A stretch of 64,000 nt of DNA, from positions 806,001 to 870,000 of the forward strand of contig NZ_BAABJW010000002.1 in NCBI RefSeq assembly GCF_039543505.1, read 5' to 3'. Both the position numbers and the translations under genes were made by a program. Below, piece by piece: positions 41,596 through 50,451 of this stretch. Source of the stretch: Litoribaculum gwangyangense. GTDB lineage: Bacteria > Bacteroidota > Bacteroidia > Flavobacteriales > Flavobacteriaceae. How positions within the stretch are numbered: position 1 is the first letter of the stretch; each line of letters begins with the position of its first letter. The notes under the pieces are model-generated. The model saw only the letters and a program-made list of their open reading frames with translations. It was not told the DNA's origin and made no database searches.

Positions 41596-42558
41596 TTAAG
41601 AATTTATATGGCTTAAAAATTCTAATGCCCGCTTTTCATTATAATAAACATTGTTTTTATCAATAAAACCAACATGTCCTCCATAACTGGGCATTTCAAG
41701 ATAAATATTAGAATTGTTTTTTGCCTCTTTCACGGGATAACATTCTGAGGACAAAAACGAATCGTTAAGTGCATTAATTATTAATGATGGGGTTTTAATA
41801 TTTGGAAGATATTGCAAACAACTACTCTTTTCATAATAATCTAAAGCATCTTTAAAACCATGGGCTCTTGAAGTATACACATTGTCAAAATCTAATAGTG
41901 TTTTAATTGAGTTTACTTCCTCCAAGGTTAGTTTTTCTATAAAAAGGCTTTGTTTTAATTTTAAATGATTTACTAAATCTTTCAAAAATCGATCATGAAA
42001 TAACTTGTTTTTTATTTTATGCAACTCTTTACATGAGCCATACAAATCACAGGGCGTTGAAACTGCAATCCCTGCTTTTACTTGTGATGGAATCGCAGTT
42101 GATTCTCCTAAATATTTAAGAATAACATTCCCTCCCAAACTAATGCCATTCAAATAAATTTCTGAGTACCCTTTGTTTGAGATTGCATGATTTATCACTG
42201 CTTCCAAATCGTCTGTAAACCCAGAGTGATAACTGTAATAATTTAGATTGGCTTCACCGCTACAACCTCTATAATTCATGCTGATAGCATCTATACCATG
42301 TTCATTGAAAAGCTTCGCAACGCCTGTCATATAAGGGCGTTGTGCATGACCCTCCAACCCATGTAATAAAATAATAAGCTTATTGGTTTTTTCTTTAGAA
42401 TAACTCCAATCTAAATCTAGAAAATCGCCATCGCTTAAAGTGATTCGCTCGCGTTCTTGTTGCAAAGAAACGCGTCTTACTAACCCAGAATAAACCGTAG
42501 AAACAAATCCATTTTTAAAATAAAAAGGAGGTTTATAAGTTGATTGAATTACTGGCAT
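41596..42558 (-). CDS. YheT-family alpha/beta hydrolase
   Basis: A 320-residue alpha/beta hydrolase with LLHGLEGHAQRPYM (oxyanion region, about 64-77), nucleophile elbow GISLGGNV near 138 (GxSxGG), an Asp in INALNDSFL and a His in YGGHVGF near the C-terminus. This is the normal YheT/COG0429 architecture; substrates are probably esters or acylated lipids but are not known. It starts 3 bases after the adenine deaminase stop. Confidence 0.88.
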   Translation of the reverse strand: MPVIQSTYKPPFYFKNGFVSTVYSGLVRRVSLQQERERITLSDGDFLDLDWSYSKEKTNKLIILLHGLEGHAQRPYMTGVAKLFNEHGIDAISMNYRGCSGEANLNYYSYHSGFTDDLEAVINHAISNKGYSEIYLNGISLGGNVILKYLGESTAIPSQVKAGIAVSTPCDLYGSCKELHKIKNKLFHDRFLKDLVNHLKLKQSLFIEKLTLEEVNSIKTLLDFDNVYTSRAHGFKDALDYYEKSSCLQYLPNIKTPSLIINALNDSFLSSECYPVKEAKNNSNIYLEMPSYGGHVGFIDKNNVYYNEKRALEFLSHINS

Positions 42559-42561
42559 AAA

Positions 42562-44184
42562 CTAGTTGACTTCTAAAGGTGTAAATTTAAAAGTATTTCC
42601 GTTAAACAAGCCTTTGTCACTTAGTTTTAATGATGGAATTACCAACAATGCCATAAAGGATAAAGTCATGTAGGGTGCCTGTAATTTTGAGCCTAATTGT
42701 TTTGCCACTAGGTCCAATTCGGCATATAGTTTACCTACGGTTTCTCCTTCCTGATCACTCATAATACCAGCAATAGGAAGAGGCATTACTTTTTCTTCGG
42801 AATTGGAAATTGCACAAATACCACCTTTATTTTCAATCAACAAATTCACTGCTTTACAAATAGCTTCGTCTGAAACCCCAACGGCGATTATATTATGAGA
42901 ATCATGACCCACCGAACTGGCAATAGCACCTTCTTTTAATCCAAAATTTTTAATAAAGGCGATGGCTGGTTTTTCATTGTTGTAACGATTTACAACCGTC
43001 ATTTTTAAAATATCTTTTTCAATATTTGAAATGATATTTTCATTTTCGATTAATGCTTCTTCTATAAGTTCGTTGGTCACCAATTGCCCTTCTAAAGCTT
43101 CAATAACGCGTATTTTATTAGCAGAGGATGCAACTTTAAAATCGGATACTTTCTTTTTATCGCAGTTGAAATTATTAATATTTTTAAATGAAACACTTTC
43201 AATGAGCGCCTTATCCTTATCAAAAACCAGGTGACCATTAATGTAGGTTTGAATCGTTTTAAAGTGTTTTAAATCCTCAACTATTATAAAATCGGCATCA
43301 TCTCCTTCATTTAATAAACCAACCTCCAAATTATAATGCTTTACGGGGTTTATGCACGCCACCTGCAATACTTTAAAAACATCTATGCTTTTTTCAACAG
43401 CTCTAGCACAGAGTTTATTGATGTGATTGATAATCAAATCATCAGGGTGTTTGTCATCACTGCAAAACATCATTTTATCAAAATGTTCGGGCAACAAATC
43501 AATCAAGGCTTCAAAATTTTTAGCGGCACTCCCCTCACGGATTAGTATTTTCATGCCTTTTTGAAGTTTCTCTAAAGCTTCCTCATAGGTAAAACATTCA
43601 TGATCGGTTGAAATACCTGCATTAATGTATTTTGATATATCGTCACCTCTTAAGCCTGGGGCATGCCCGTCAACTGGTTTGTTATAGTGTTTTGCCCAAG
43701 CTATTTTTTTCATCACTTCTTCATCATCAAAAAGGACTCCCGGATAATTCATCATTTCTGCTAAGTATTTGATATCAGCGTTTTGAAGAAGCGTTTTTAT
43801 ATCATGCGAATCCAAGACTGCTCCAGCCGATTCAAACGTTGTTGCTGGAACACATGAAGGTGCGCCAAAATTAAATTTAAAAGGGACTTTTTTTCCATTT
43901 TCAATCATAAACTCAACACCTTTAATACCCAAAACATTGGCGATTTCATGTGGATCGGAAACCGTTGCCACGGTACCATGTTTAACTGCCAATCTAGCAA
44001 ATTCGCTAGGAACCAACATGGAACTTTCTATATGAATATGGGCATCAACAAAACCGGGCAAAATGAAATGGTTAACATCATGTTCTTTTTCGAAAATAGC
44101 TTTTATTTTACCATTTACTACAGTGATTTCACCTTTATAAATGCGTTTGTTTGGTATATCTACTATATTTCCCTGTATTTTCAA
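42562..44184 (-). CDS. ade: Adenine deaminase
   Basis: A 540-residue amidohydrolase that converts adenine to hypoxanthine in purine salvage. Metal-binding signatures are [11 protein letters not shown] (about 46-56), [10 protein letters not shown] near 195 and the C-terminal [13 protein letters not shown] near 423, which is typical of bacterial Ade. The length is slightly short of the usual 570-590, but all motifs are present. It is followed by the yheT-like gene in the same unit and preceded by a REP-like palindrome. Confidence 0.93.
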   Translation of the reverse strand: MKIQGNIVDIPNKRIYKGEITVVNGKIKAIFEKEHDVNHFILPGFVDAHIHIESSMLVPSEFARLAVKHGTVATVSDPHEIANVLGIKGVEFMIENGKKVPFKFNFGAPSCVPATTFESAGAVLDSHDIKTLLQNADIKYLAEMMNYPGVLFDDEEVMKKIAWAKHYNKPVDGHAPGLRGDDISKYINAGISTDHECFTYEEALEKLQKGMKILIREGSAAKNFEALIDLLPEHFDKMMFCSDDKHPDDLIINHINKLCARAVEKSIDVFKVLQVACINPVKHYNLEVGLLNEGDDADFIIVEDLKHFKTIQTYINGHLVFDKDKALIESVSFKNINNFNCDKKKVSDFKVASSANKIRVIEALEGQLVTNELIEEALIENENIISNIEKDILKMTVVNRYNNEKPAIAFIKNFGLKEGAIASSVGHDSHNIIAVGVSDEAICKAVNLLIENKGGICAISNSEEKVMPLPIAGIMSDQEGETVGKLYAELDLVAKQLGSKLQAPYMTLSFMALLVIPSLKLSDKGLFNGNTFKFTPLEVN

Positions 44185-44205
44185 TTTAATATTTGTTGTT
44201 CAAAG

Positions 44206-44232
44206 TGGATTCCTGCCTAGGCAGGAATGACA
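44206..44232. repeat. REP-like palindrome, copy 1
   Basis: A 27-bp element TGG + ATTCCTGC-CTAG-GCAGGAAT + GACA; the core (44209-44228) is a perfect 20-bp palindrome. The same arms occur at 51806 and 52158. Confidence 0.8.
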
Positions 44233-44277
44233 AATTATTTATTAAACACTTAGATAAGCTCAGTGTGACTTGATCTT

Positions 44278-45597
44278 TTATAAGTTGGCTTTCAATTCTA
44301 TTTTTAAAATATGTTTGGTGCTATCGGTCACTCGAAATCGATTGTCGGAGCGTTTGTTTATTACCCAAACAATGTCATCACTTGAACACAATAACCAAGT
44401 GTTTTCCTTATCCAATAAGGACATTTTTTCGTCTTTAAAATATTTGCTGAGTTTCTTTTTTCCACTCATACCCAAGGGGTAAAACACATCGCCTTCGCGT
44501 TTTTTTCTAATTTTTAAGGGGTACTTCAAAGTGTCTTTATCGACATAAATCACATTAGTATTTTTTTGTAAAACAACATCAACTTCTTCTAAAAACAGAA
44601 TGCCAAAAGATGTCTTAACCTCGCTTTTAATTTCAGAAATTAAAACTTCATCAGCATCATACGCTTGTATACTACTTAACAATAAATGTTTCCTGTTTTT
44701 AATTAAACGATGTGTCGTCGAAAACACTTGTTTCCCAGTTTCGGCATCCAATAAATCAACAATATCATTCCATTGTGTAAAGCCAAATTCTTTGAACGAT
44801 TCATACAAATACGCTTTAGGATTAGCCACTTTTTTAAATTCTGAAATTTTAAATTTCACCTCATTTTCATTTAAACTTTCAATGGCTTTATTCAGAAAAA
44901 CATCCAAGCTATCCGCAATAATATCAGATGAATCTTGCAAATTATTTAGGGTACTTTGAAAACTATCCAACAAACTCGAGTTAATTTCTTTTAAAACAGG
45001 AATGACTTCATGTCTTAATTTATTGCGCAGATATTTAACCGATTTATTACTGCTGTCATCTCGCCATTTAATATGGTTTTCTTTGGCGTAATTTTGAATA
45101 GTTTCACTTGAAAATTGCAATAGCGGACGCACAAACTTCCCATTAACCTCGGGGATTCCCGTTAAACCTTCTAAACCAGTGCCGCGTGTAAAATTGATTA
45201 GAAACGTTTCTAGATTATCATCGGCATGATGTGCCGTTAAAATATAATCGAATTTCAATTGTTCTGCCAATTCTTCAAACCAATGATACCGCAATTCACG
45301 AGCTGCCATTTGGATGGAACGCTTGTTTTCTTTGGCATACAGTTCGGTATCAAAATTTTCAATGAAAACTTCTAAATCCAAATTTTCTGCCAATTGCAAA
45401 ACAAAATCTTCATCGGCATCGCTTTCATCGCCTCGTAAATTAAAATTACAATGCGCCAACGAAATATTCAAACCCATTTTGTGGCACAAATGGGTTAAAA
45501 CCACACTATCAACACCACCTGAAATGGCAATAATTATTTTGCTTTCATGTAGAAAAGCAAGCTTGTGATCTATATGGTTTTTCAGTTGCTCAAGCAT
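44278..45597 (-). CDS. tilS: tRNA(Ile)-lysidine synthetase
   Basis: A 439-residue N-type ATP pyrophosphatase that puts lysine on C34 of the AUA-reading tRNA(Ile). It has the PP-loop SGGVDSVVL near residues 26-34, the HCNFNLRGDESDADE region, TAHHADDNLETFLINFTRGTGLEGL (about 120-144) and the C-terminal TilS domain (KIRKKREGDVFYPLGMSGKKKLSKYF). Normal length. A -7 box ends only 5 bases before the ATG, so the transcript may be leaderless. Confidence 0.94.
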   Translation of the reverse strand: MLEQLKNHIDHKLAFLHESKIIIAISGGVDSVVLTHLCHKMGLNISLAHCNFNLRGDESDADEDFVLQLAENLDLEVFIENFDTELYAKENKRSIQMAARELRYHWFEELAEQLKFDYILTAHHADDNLETFLINFTRGTGLEGLTGIPEVNGKFVRPLLQFSSETIQNYAKENHIKWRDDSSNKSVKYLRNKLRHEVIPVLKEINSSLLDSFQSTLNNLQDSSDIIADSLDVFLNKAIESLNENEVKFKISEFKKVANPKAYLYESFKEFGFTQWNDIVDLLDAETGKQVFSTTHRLIKNRKHLLLSSIQAYDADEVLISEIKSEVKTSFGILFLEEVDVVLQKNTNVIYVDKDTLKYPLKIRKKREGDVFYPLGMSGKKKLSKYFKDEKMSLLDKENTWLLCSSDDIVWVINKRSDNRFRVTDSTKHILKIELKANL

Positions 45598-45602
45598 GAA
45601 CT

Positions 45603-45610
45603 CAAATATA
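45603..45610 (-). promoter_or_regulatory. -7 box of tilS
   Basis: Minus-strand TATATTTG fits TAnnTTTG; only 5 bases separate it from the start codon. Confidence 0.5.
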
Positions 45611-45653
45611 CAACTTTGACTATTTAATTAAAGCTTTTACTTTTTTATATCAC

Positions 45654-45667
45654 ATGATAATTATCAT
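45654..45667. promoter_or_regulatory. Perfect 14-bp palindrome between tilS and the sigma-like gene
   Basis: ATGATAATTATCAT is fully palindromic and lies in a 124-bp divergent gap, 44 bases upstream of the tilS -7 box and 54 bases before the sigma-like start. It could be an operator; the TGATAA arms recall Fur-type sites but the match is partial. Confidence 0.4.
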
Positions 45668-45721
45668 ATCATAATATCAAGGGTTTTGTAACTTTAAAAT
45701 ATCAATTTAAAACTTTTTATT

Positions 45722-46414
45722 ATGAGCTCACTTGAAAGATTAAACGACAAAGCAACTCAAACTGCTTTTGATAAAAAGGTGGTTTCAGTAACGCAACATT
45801 TACAAGCTTATATTAAACATCGACTTTATATAGCCGAATCTACTCGTGTTATCCCAAAAAATATGTACACTTCTAGCGATTTGATTGATGAAGCCATTGC
45901 AAAATTTTATGAAAATGGATACGACATTGATATGGATGTCTCCAACATAAAACTAAGACTGTTTAAAATTGTAGATGCTGATTTGGATGAGCTTTTTAAA
46001 AGAGAGGCTTTTCACAAAAACACCACCAGTACCGATACCATTTTAAAAGAAGAATTAGAGGGATTAGAAGAAGTTTATACAGTTGATGAGGATTTTGATT
46101 TTATTATGAAAGAAGAATTAAATGATATTTCCTATAAACAAGGCAACAACCACAAACATTTATTTTTGTACGATGATGAGAATAGAACCGTTATGAATGC
46201 CTTTGAAATTAAAGACTTATCTGCTGTTAATAATAGAAAAATCCTCGGAAAATTCTACTCGGTTTTGCCCTTTACCGTATCGGATATTGTGGATCTTTTT
46301 GTATTTGGCAAACTAGATTATGATGAGATCGCAAAAATAAAAAATATTGAAACGAATCGTGTAAGACGTATTTTAACGTTAGCCATAGAATCTTTAAAAA
46401 GTAACTTGGGCTAA
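45722..46414 (+). CDS. Sigma-70-like protein
   Basis: A 230-residue protein. The first 110 residues (TSSDLIDEAIAKFYENGYDI, VSNIKLRLFKIVDADLDELFKR) resemble sigma region 2 of small sigma factors. The C-terminal 60 residues (YSVLPFTVSDIVDLFVFGKLDYDEIAKIKNIETNRVRRILTLAIESLKS) resemble region 4 with a helix-turn-helix. An acidic linker joins them. It is not a standard ECF sigma and has no anti-sigma partner next to it. A role in transcription is plausible, but the targets are unknown. It ends in a 4-base overlap with convergent pabB (CTAA serves both stops). Confidence 0.65.
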   Translation: MSSLERLNDKATQTAFDKKVVSVTQHLQAYIKHRLYIAESTRVIPKNMYTSSDLIDEAIAKFYENGYDIDMDVSNIKLRLFKIVDADLDELFKREAFHKNTTSTDTILKEELEGLEEVYTVDEDFDFIMKEELNDISYKQGNNHKHLFLYDDENRTVMNAFEIKDLSAVNNRKILGKFYSVLPFTVSDIVDLFVFGKLDYDEIAKIKNIETNRVRRILTLAIESLKSNLG

Positions 46415-47703
46415 TTTTCCAATACGGTGCGCATGGCCTTGGCTTTAACTAAACACTCCTCATATTCGTGTAACGGATTGCTTTTTGAAGTGATGGCGCT
46501 ACCAACGGAATAGGACACATATTTTCTGGTTTGGTTGTAAAGAATACTTCGAATGACCACATTAAAATCGAAATTGCCTTCAGGTGAAAAATAACCAATA
46601 GACCCTGAGTATAGTCCACGTTTGGTTTCCTCTAATTCCTCAATAATTTTCATTGCTGAAATTTTTGGAGCACCTGTCATACTTCCCATGGGAAACGTAC
46701 TTTTAACAATATCCACTGGATGAACGGTCTCATCAATTTTTGATGTAACTGTTGATATCATTTGATGCACTTGATCGAAGGTGTAAATCTTGCATAATTC
46801 TTCCACTTTAACGCTTCCTTTTATGGCGGTTTTAGATAAATCGTTTCGCACCAAATCCACAATCATAATATTTTCGCTTCGCTCTTTTTGATTGTTCAAT
46901 AAATCAGATTTCAACTGTTCGTCTTCCTTAATGTTTTCAGAACGTTTTGCAGTGCCTTTTATAGGTTGCGAAATAATGGTTTGTTGCTCTTTTTTTAAAT
47001 AACGCTCGGGCGATGCCGATAACAAATACTTATCATAACATTTTAAAAAAGTTGCGAATGGCGGATTGGAAATCGTATTCAACTTGTTGTAAGTATCCAA
47101 AGGGTTGATCTCGGTATCGTCAGCATAAAACTCCTGACAAAAATTGGCTTCGTAAATATCACCTCTATGGATATGTTCCAACATGGCGCTTACTTTCTCA
47201 AAATAGGCGTCTTTATGGATTCGCAAGTGGATTTTAATATCATTTTTTAGATTGCCACGTCCTTTGTCCTGGCAATGACGAATCTCATTTAAATCGCTTT
47301 CAATATCATCATCAACTGCAAATAAATATTGAATTTCAACTTGGTTATCCTTAAGAAAAAACAGTTTTTTAGGTTGAAAAAAATACAAATCTGGAAACTC
47401 CAAACCATCAAAATTATTGGAACTCAACGCTTCAACATCGTTTTTCAAATCGTAGGTTAAATATCCAAAAATCCAATCTTTAACTAGGGTTTGGTATTCT
47501 TTTAATTTCTCAAAACCATCTTGAAAATCGGTTTGGATACTTGTAAAGGCATCAACCGCTAAAACCGCATCATAATCGCCATATTTTTGTGAGTAATTAT
47601 TGGAATCTAACCAGACAACATCATCAAATTGTTGCGCCCAAACCAGTAACTGATTTTTAAATAATTGGGCGTTTTTTATGTTATGGATATGCTTCGTTCT
47701 CAA
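46411..47703 (-). CDS. pabB: Aminodeoxychorismate synthase component I
   Basis: A 430-residue chorismate-utilising enzyme of the anthranilate synthase component I family. PIKGT (with Lys, where anthranilate synthases have Ala) marks PabB, which makes 4-amino-4-deoxychorismate for folate. Further motifs are SASPERYL, LVRNDLSK and TFPMGSMTGAPK near the C-terminus. I take TTG 47703 (L/M-RTKHIHN) as start, since family members begin close to this and a TAACTTTG -7 box overlaps the longer alternative start at 47724. No glutaminase partner (PabA) is adjacent. Confidence 0.88.
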   Translation of the reverse strand: MRTKHIHNIKNAQLFKNQLLVWAQQFDDVVWLDSNNYSQKYGDYDAVLAVDAFTSIQTDFQDGFEKLKEYQTLVKDWIFGYLTYDLKNDVEALSSNNFDGLEFPDLYFFQPKKLFFLKDNQVEIQYLFAVDDDIESDLNEIRHCQDKGRGNLKNDIKIHLRIHKDAYFEKVSAMLEHIHRGDIYEANFCQEFYADDTEINPLDTYNKLNTISNPPFATFLKCYDKYLLSASPERYLKKEQQTIISQPIKGTAKRSENIKEDEQLKSDLLNNQKERSENIMIVDLVRNDLSKTAIKGSVKVEELCKIYTFDQVHQMISTVTSKIDETVHPVDIVKSTFPMGSMTGAPKISAMKIIEELEETKRGLYSGSIGYFSPEGNFDFNVVIRSILYNQTRKYVSYSVGSAITSKSNPLHEYEECLVKAKAMRTVLEN

Positions 47704-47721
47704 TAAACAGAAATTACTAAA

Positions 47722-47729
47722 CAAAGTTA
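47722..47729 (-). promoter_or_regulatory. -7 box of pabB
   Basis: Minus-strand TAACTTTG matches TAnnTTTG and overlaps the in-frame TTG at 47724, which rules that codon out as the translation start if the box is used. Confidence 0.5.
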
Positions 47730-47783
47730 CTTAGAATACTTAAAAAATTAAGATTTTTGTACCTTAGATTTAAATATAAAAGT

Positions 47784-48674
47784 ATGTACACCCTTCAAAA
47801 TAGCAATCTTAAGATAGTCGTAAAAAAAACAGGTGCTGAGCTTTGTGAAATTTCGGCGATTAAAAACAAAACAAATTTTATGTGGGATGCGAAACCAGAT
47901 ATCTGGGGTAGTTATGCGCCTAATTTATTCCCCATTATTGGGGCTTTAAAAGACGATACTTACATTTTTGAAGGTAAAAAATATACACTTCCCAAGCATG
48001 GATTTGTGCGTCATAATCAAAATATTGAATTGCATAAACAAACCCAAAATAGTTTAACCTTTAAGTTAACTTATAACGATGAGCTTTTAAAAAGCTATCC
48101 TTTTAAGTTTGAATTTCACATCACTTACACGCTTATTGATAATGCAATAACCGTAACCCATAAAGTGAAAAACTGCGATACCAAAACCATGTATTTCTCG
48201 ATTGGTGGGCATCCTGCTTTTAAATGTCCTGTTTTTGAAAATGATACTTATGAGGATTATTACTTGGAATTTGAACATGTTGAAAACTCCAAAAGACACC
48301 TCATCAATATGGAAAACGGACTCATTTCCAATAAAACCGAAGCCGTTTTTAACCATTCAAACCAAATAGCATTACAGCATGAATTATTTGAAAAAGATGC
48401 TTTGGTCTTTAAAGATTTGAAGTCCAGAAAAGTAAGTTTGAAAAGTAAAAATCATGGTACTATTTTAACGGTTTCCTTTCCAGAATTTAATTACTTGGGC
48501 ATTTGGGCAAAACCAACTGGAAACTATGTTTGTATCGAACCTTGGTTGGGAATTGCTGATAGCGAAAATACAAACCAAGATTTTAAAACTAAAGAGGGTA
48601 TTTTAAAGTTGGATTCAGGAAAAACTTTTGAAGCTAGCTATACCATAGAAATTCAAAACATAAATCTTAGTTAA
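47784..48674 (+). CDS. Aldose 1-epimerase family protein (LacX-like)
   Basis: A 296-residue beta-sandwich protein. Family features are GAELCEISAIKNKTNFMWDA, APNLFPIIGALKDD, KHGFVRH (base-type His), SIGGHPAFKCP near 135 and the C-terminal NYVCIEPWLGIAD with Glu/Trp. This is the LacX/YeaD-like branch, which interconverts sugar anomers but may also act on hexose phosphates. ATG 47784 gives the usual start MYTLQN; the upstream TTG is not needed. Confidence 0.88.
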   Translation: MYTLQNSNLKIVVKKTGAELCEISAIKNKTNFMWDAKPDIWGSYAPNLFPIIGALKDDTYIFEGKKYTLPKHGFVRHNQNIELHKQTQNSLTFKLTYNDELLKSYPFKFEFHITYTLIDNAITVTHKVKNCDTKTMYFSIGGHPAFKCPVFENDTYEDYYLEFEHVENSKRHLINMENGLISNKTEAVFNHSNQIALQHELFEKDALVFKDLKSRKVSLKSKNHGTILTVSFPEFNYLGIWAKPTGNYVCIEPWLGIADSENTNQDFKTKEGILKLDSGKTFEASYTIEIQNINLS

Positions 48675-48719
48675 TCAGTTAGGTATTTTAGGTTACGTTT
48701 ATCGGTTAGTATATGAAAA

Positions 48720-48811
48720 GTAGACGAATGCAAACCACATACATAACTTTTAGTTAAGCACAAAATTTAAGACGAAATCCATATACAGGATTTAATATTG
48801 ATTCGTCTATT
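48720..48811. other. Inverted repeat resembling the operator half-site
   Basis: GTAGACGAATG at 48720 and the reverse complement of TAGACGAAT at 48801-48809 form a 9-base inverted repeat across about 70 bases, between two convergent genes. The half-site matches the H-NOX operon repeat at 10 to 11 of 11 positions, but there is no -7 box or 21-bp partner. Confidence 0.4.
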
Positions 48812-48846
48812 TTTTATATACATTGTTATGTCCATTTTTTTTTCAT

Positions 48847-50223
48847 CTATTGCACTTTCTCAATTGGCTCTCCTCTAAAGTAAGGTTTTTTCATCTTGTA
48901 CTTTATCCAAGGAACCGCATAAAGTCCCGTGATCACTATTACCAAACCAGTATTTAGATAGACGGTTTTGGTCATTTCAGGAGAAGGAGAGTTATTAATT
49001 ATTAGATAGATCATCCCAATGATGCCAAGAATTTGCAGAACCGGATAAAAAGGTGTTCGATAAGGGCGATGGAATTGAGGATATCTTTTTCTCAAAATAA
49101 TAATGTCTATGTGGGCCGTGATATATATAAGCAGGAATATAGTAGAACAAGAAATCATCAATAGGATAATGACATTTTGTGAATCTTGAAAAATGAGATA
49201 AACTCCAATGGCAAGGCTACATGGAAAAAGAATTCCAAACCAAGGTGTTTTGAATTTTGGATGAAGGCGCTTAAAGACAGCCGGCAATTGATTGTTCTTA
49301 GCCATACCATACAACATGCGGGAGATAGAGGCTATTCCAGTACTAAAACAGGTTGAAGCTGCCGTTATGGCAAGAACGGCCATTAGGAATCTGGCATTTT
49401 CTCCAAAAATTGACTTGACCAAAACCCAATGAGGGATTGAAGATTCAACTAATTCTTTACCGGGTACTTTGTGATAACCAGCCAAAGCAACCAACCCGTA
49501 AACTAATAACAAAATGAAACATGAAATAATCATAGCCTTAGGTAAGTTCTTTTCGGGTTGTTTTGTTTCCTCAACTAAAGGACAAACAAATTCCATTCCC
49601 ACAAAAGCCCATACTGCAAGCACTGTTAACGAAAGTATATTCCAGTCCAATGAGCCAAGCTCCAAAAATAAGTTGTCAAAAGGAATATCCTGAACCTGTG
49701 AACTACTTACTCCGGCAATCCCAATTATAAATAATGCAGCTAGCATGATGAATGCCAAAAGGTTTTGTACGGTCGCAAAAACTTCAATACCCAGAATATT
49801 CAGAATAATTATGCTAATATAAATCCAAAGCCCAAAACGGCTAAAGGTGTCGGGATAAAGAGTGTCCATGACATAATCAAGTAAGAAGAGATCTGCTGCA
49901 CCCGCAAAAACAGCTATACCTAAATAGCCTGCAATGGTTACAATGATGGCAGGGAGATGTCCAATCGCAACTTCCGTGTAGGTGCTGATCCCTCCTGCCT
50001 TTGGCATCATCAGAGTGAGTTCGGAAAACGTAAAAACATAACCTAATGCTAGTACAAAAGCTATAAGAGTAGCTAAAAAAAATCCAGTAGCATTTATTCC
50101 TACTCCCTGTAAAATTGTAATTAAAGGACCTTGACCAACAACTATCCCGACGCAAATAGCAATAAGTGAAGTTAGACCTAATGAGCGTTTAAGGTTGTTG
50201 TTTGAATTTTTGTTATTGGTCAT
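48847..50223 (-). CDS. APC-family amino acid permease
   Basis: A 458-residue polytopic protein with about 12 helices. The first helix has GLTSLIAICVGIVVGQGPLITILQ; a conserved stretch with MMPKAGGISTYTEVAIG follows helix 2, and SRMLYGMAKNNQLP between helices 8 and 9 is typical of amino acid-polyamine-organocation transporters. It probably imports an amino acid or a related compound by proton symport; the substrate is open. Full-length, alone in its unit. Confidence 0.88.
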   Translation of the reverse strand: MTNNKNSNNNLKRSLGLTSLIAICVGIVVGQGPLITILQGVGINATGFFLATLIAFVLALGYVFTFSELTLMMPKAGGISTYTEVAIGHLPAIIVTIAGYLGIAVFAGAADLFLLDYVMDTLYPDTFSRFGLWIYISIIILNILGIEVFATVQNLLAFIMLAALFIIGIAGVSSSQVQDIPFDNLFLELGSLDWNILSLTVLAVWAFVGMEFVCPLVEETKQPEKNLPKAMIISCFILLLVYGLVALAGYHKVPGKELVESSIPHWVLVKSIFGENARFLMAVLAITAASTCFSTGIASISRMLYGMAKNNQLPAVFKRLHPKFKTPWFGILFPCSLAIGVYLIFQDSQNVIILLMISCSTIFLLIYITAHIDIIILRKRYPQFHRPYRTPFYPVLQILGIIGMIYLIINNSPSPEMTKTVYLNTGLVIVITGLYAVPWIKYKMKKPYFRGEPIEKVQ

Positions 50224-50427
50224 TCCTTTAATTTTTCAATTGGACATTACGTTTGGGATATGAATTCGTTTTAATACTTCGTCTTTGCTCAGTACAGGTT
50301 AATCATATCCACCTATAAGCGAAGTTAGTTTTCCAAAAAATAAAAATCAATAATTCAAGTAAGAATTTACCTAAAAGTTATAAACAAACTATTTAAAACA
50401 CAGCTTATAACTAAAAAATAATAAACG

Positions 50428-50435
50428 TAACTTTG
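50428..50435 (+). promoter_or_regulatory. -7 box of the DEAD-box gene
   Basis: TAACTTTG matches TAnnTTTG and ends 16 bases before the TTG start codon at 50452. Confidence 0.55.
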
Positions 50436-50451
50436 CGCAAAATTACTTGTT

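Noticed and set aside
46411..47724. Longer pabB start at TTG 47724
   Set aside because: The -7 box at 47722-47729 overlaps this codon, so it would not be transcribed from that promoter.
49877..50155. Cys/Ser-rich open frame inside the APC permease gene
   Set aside because: Same strand as the permease but in another frame and with composition typical of a shadow frame.
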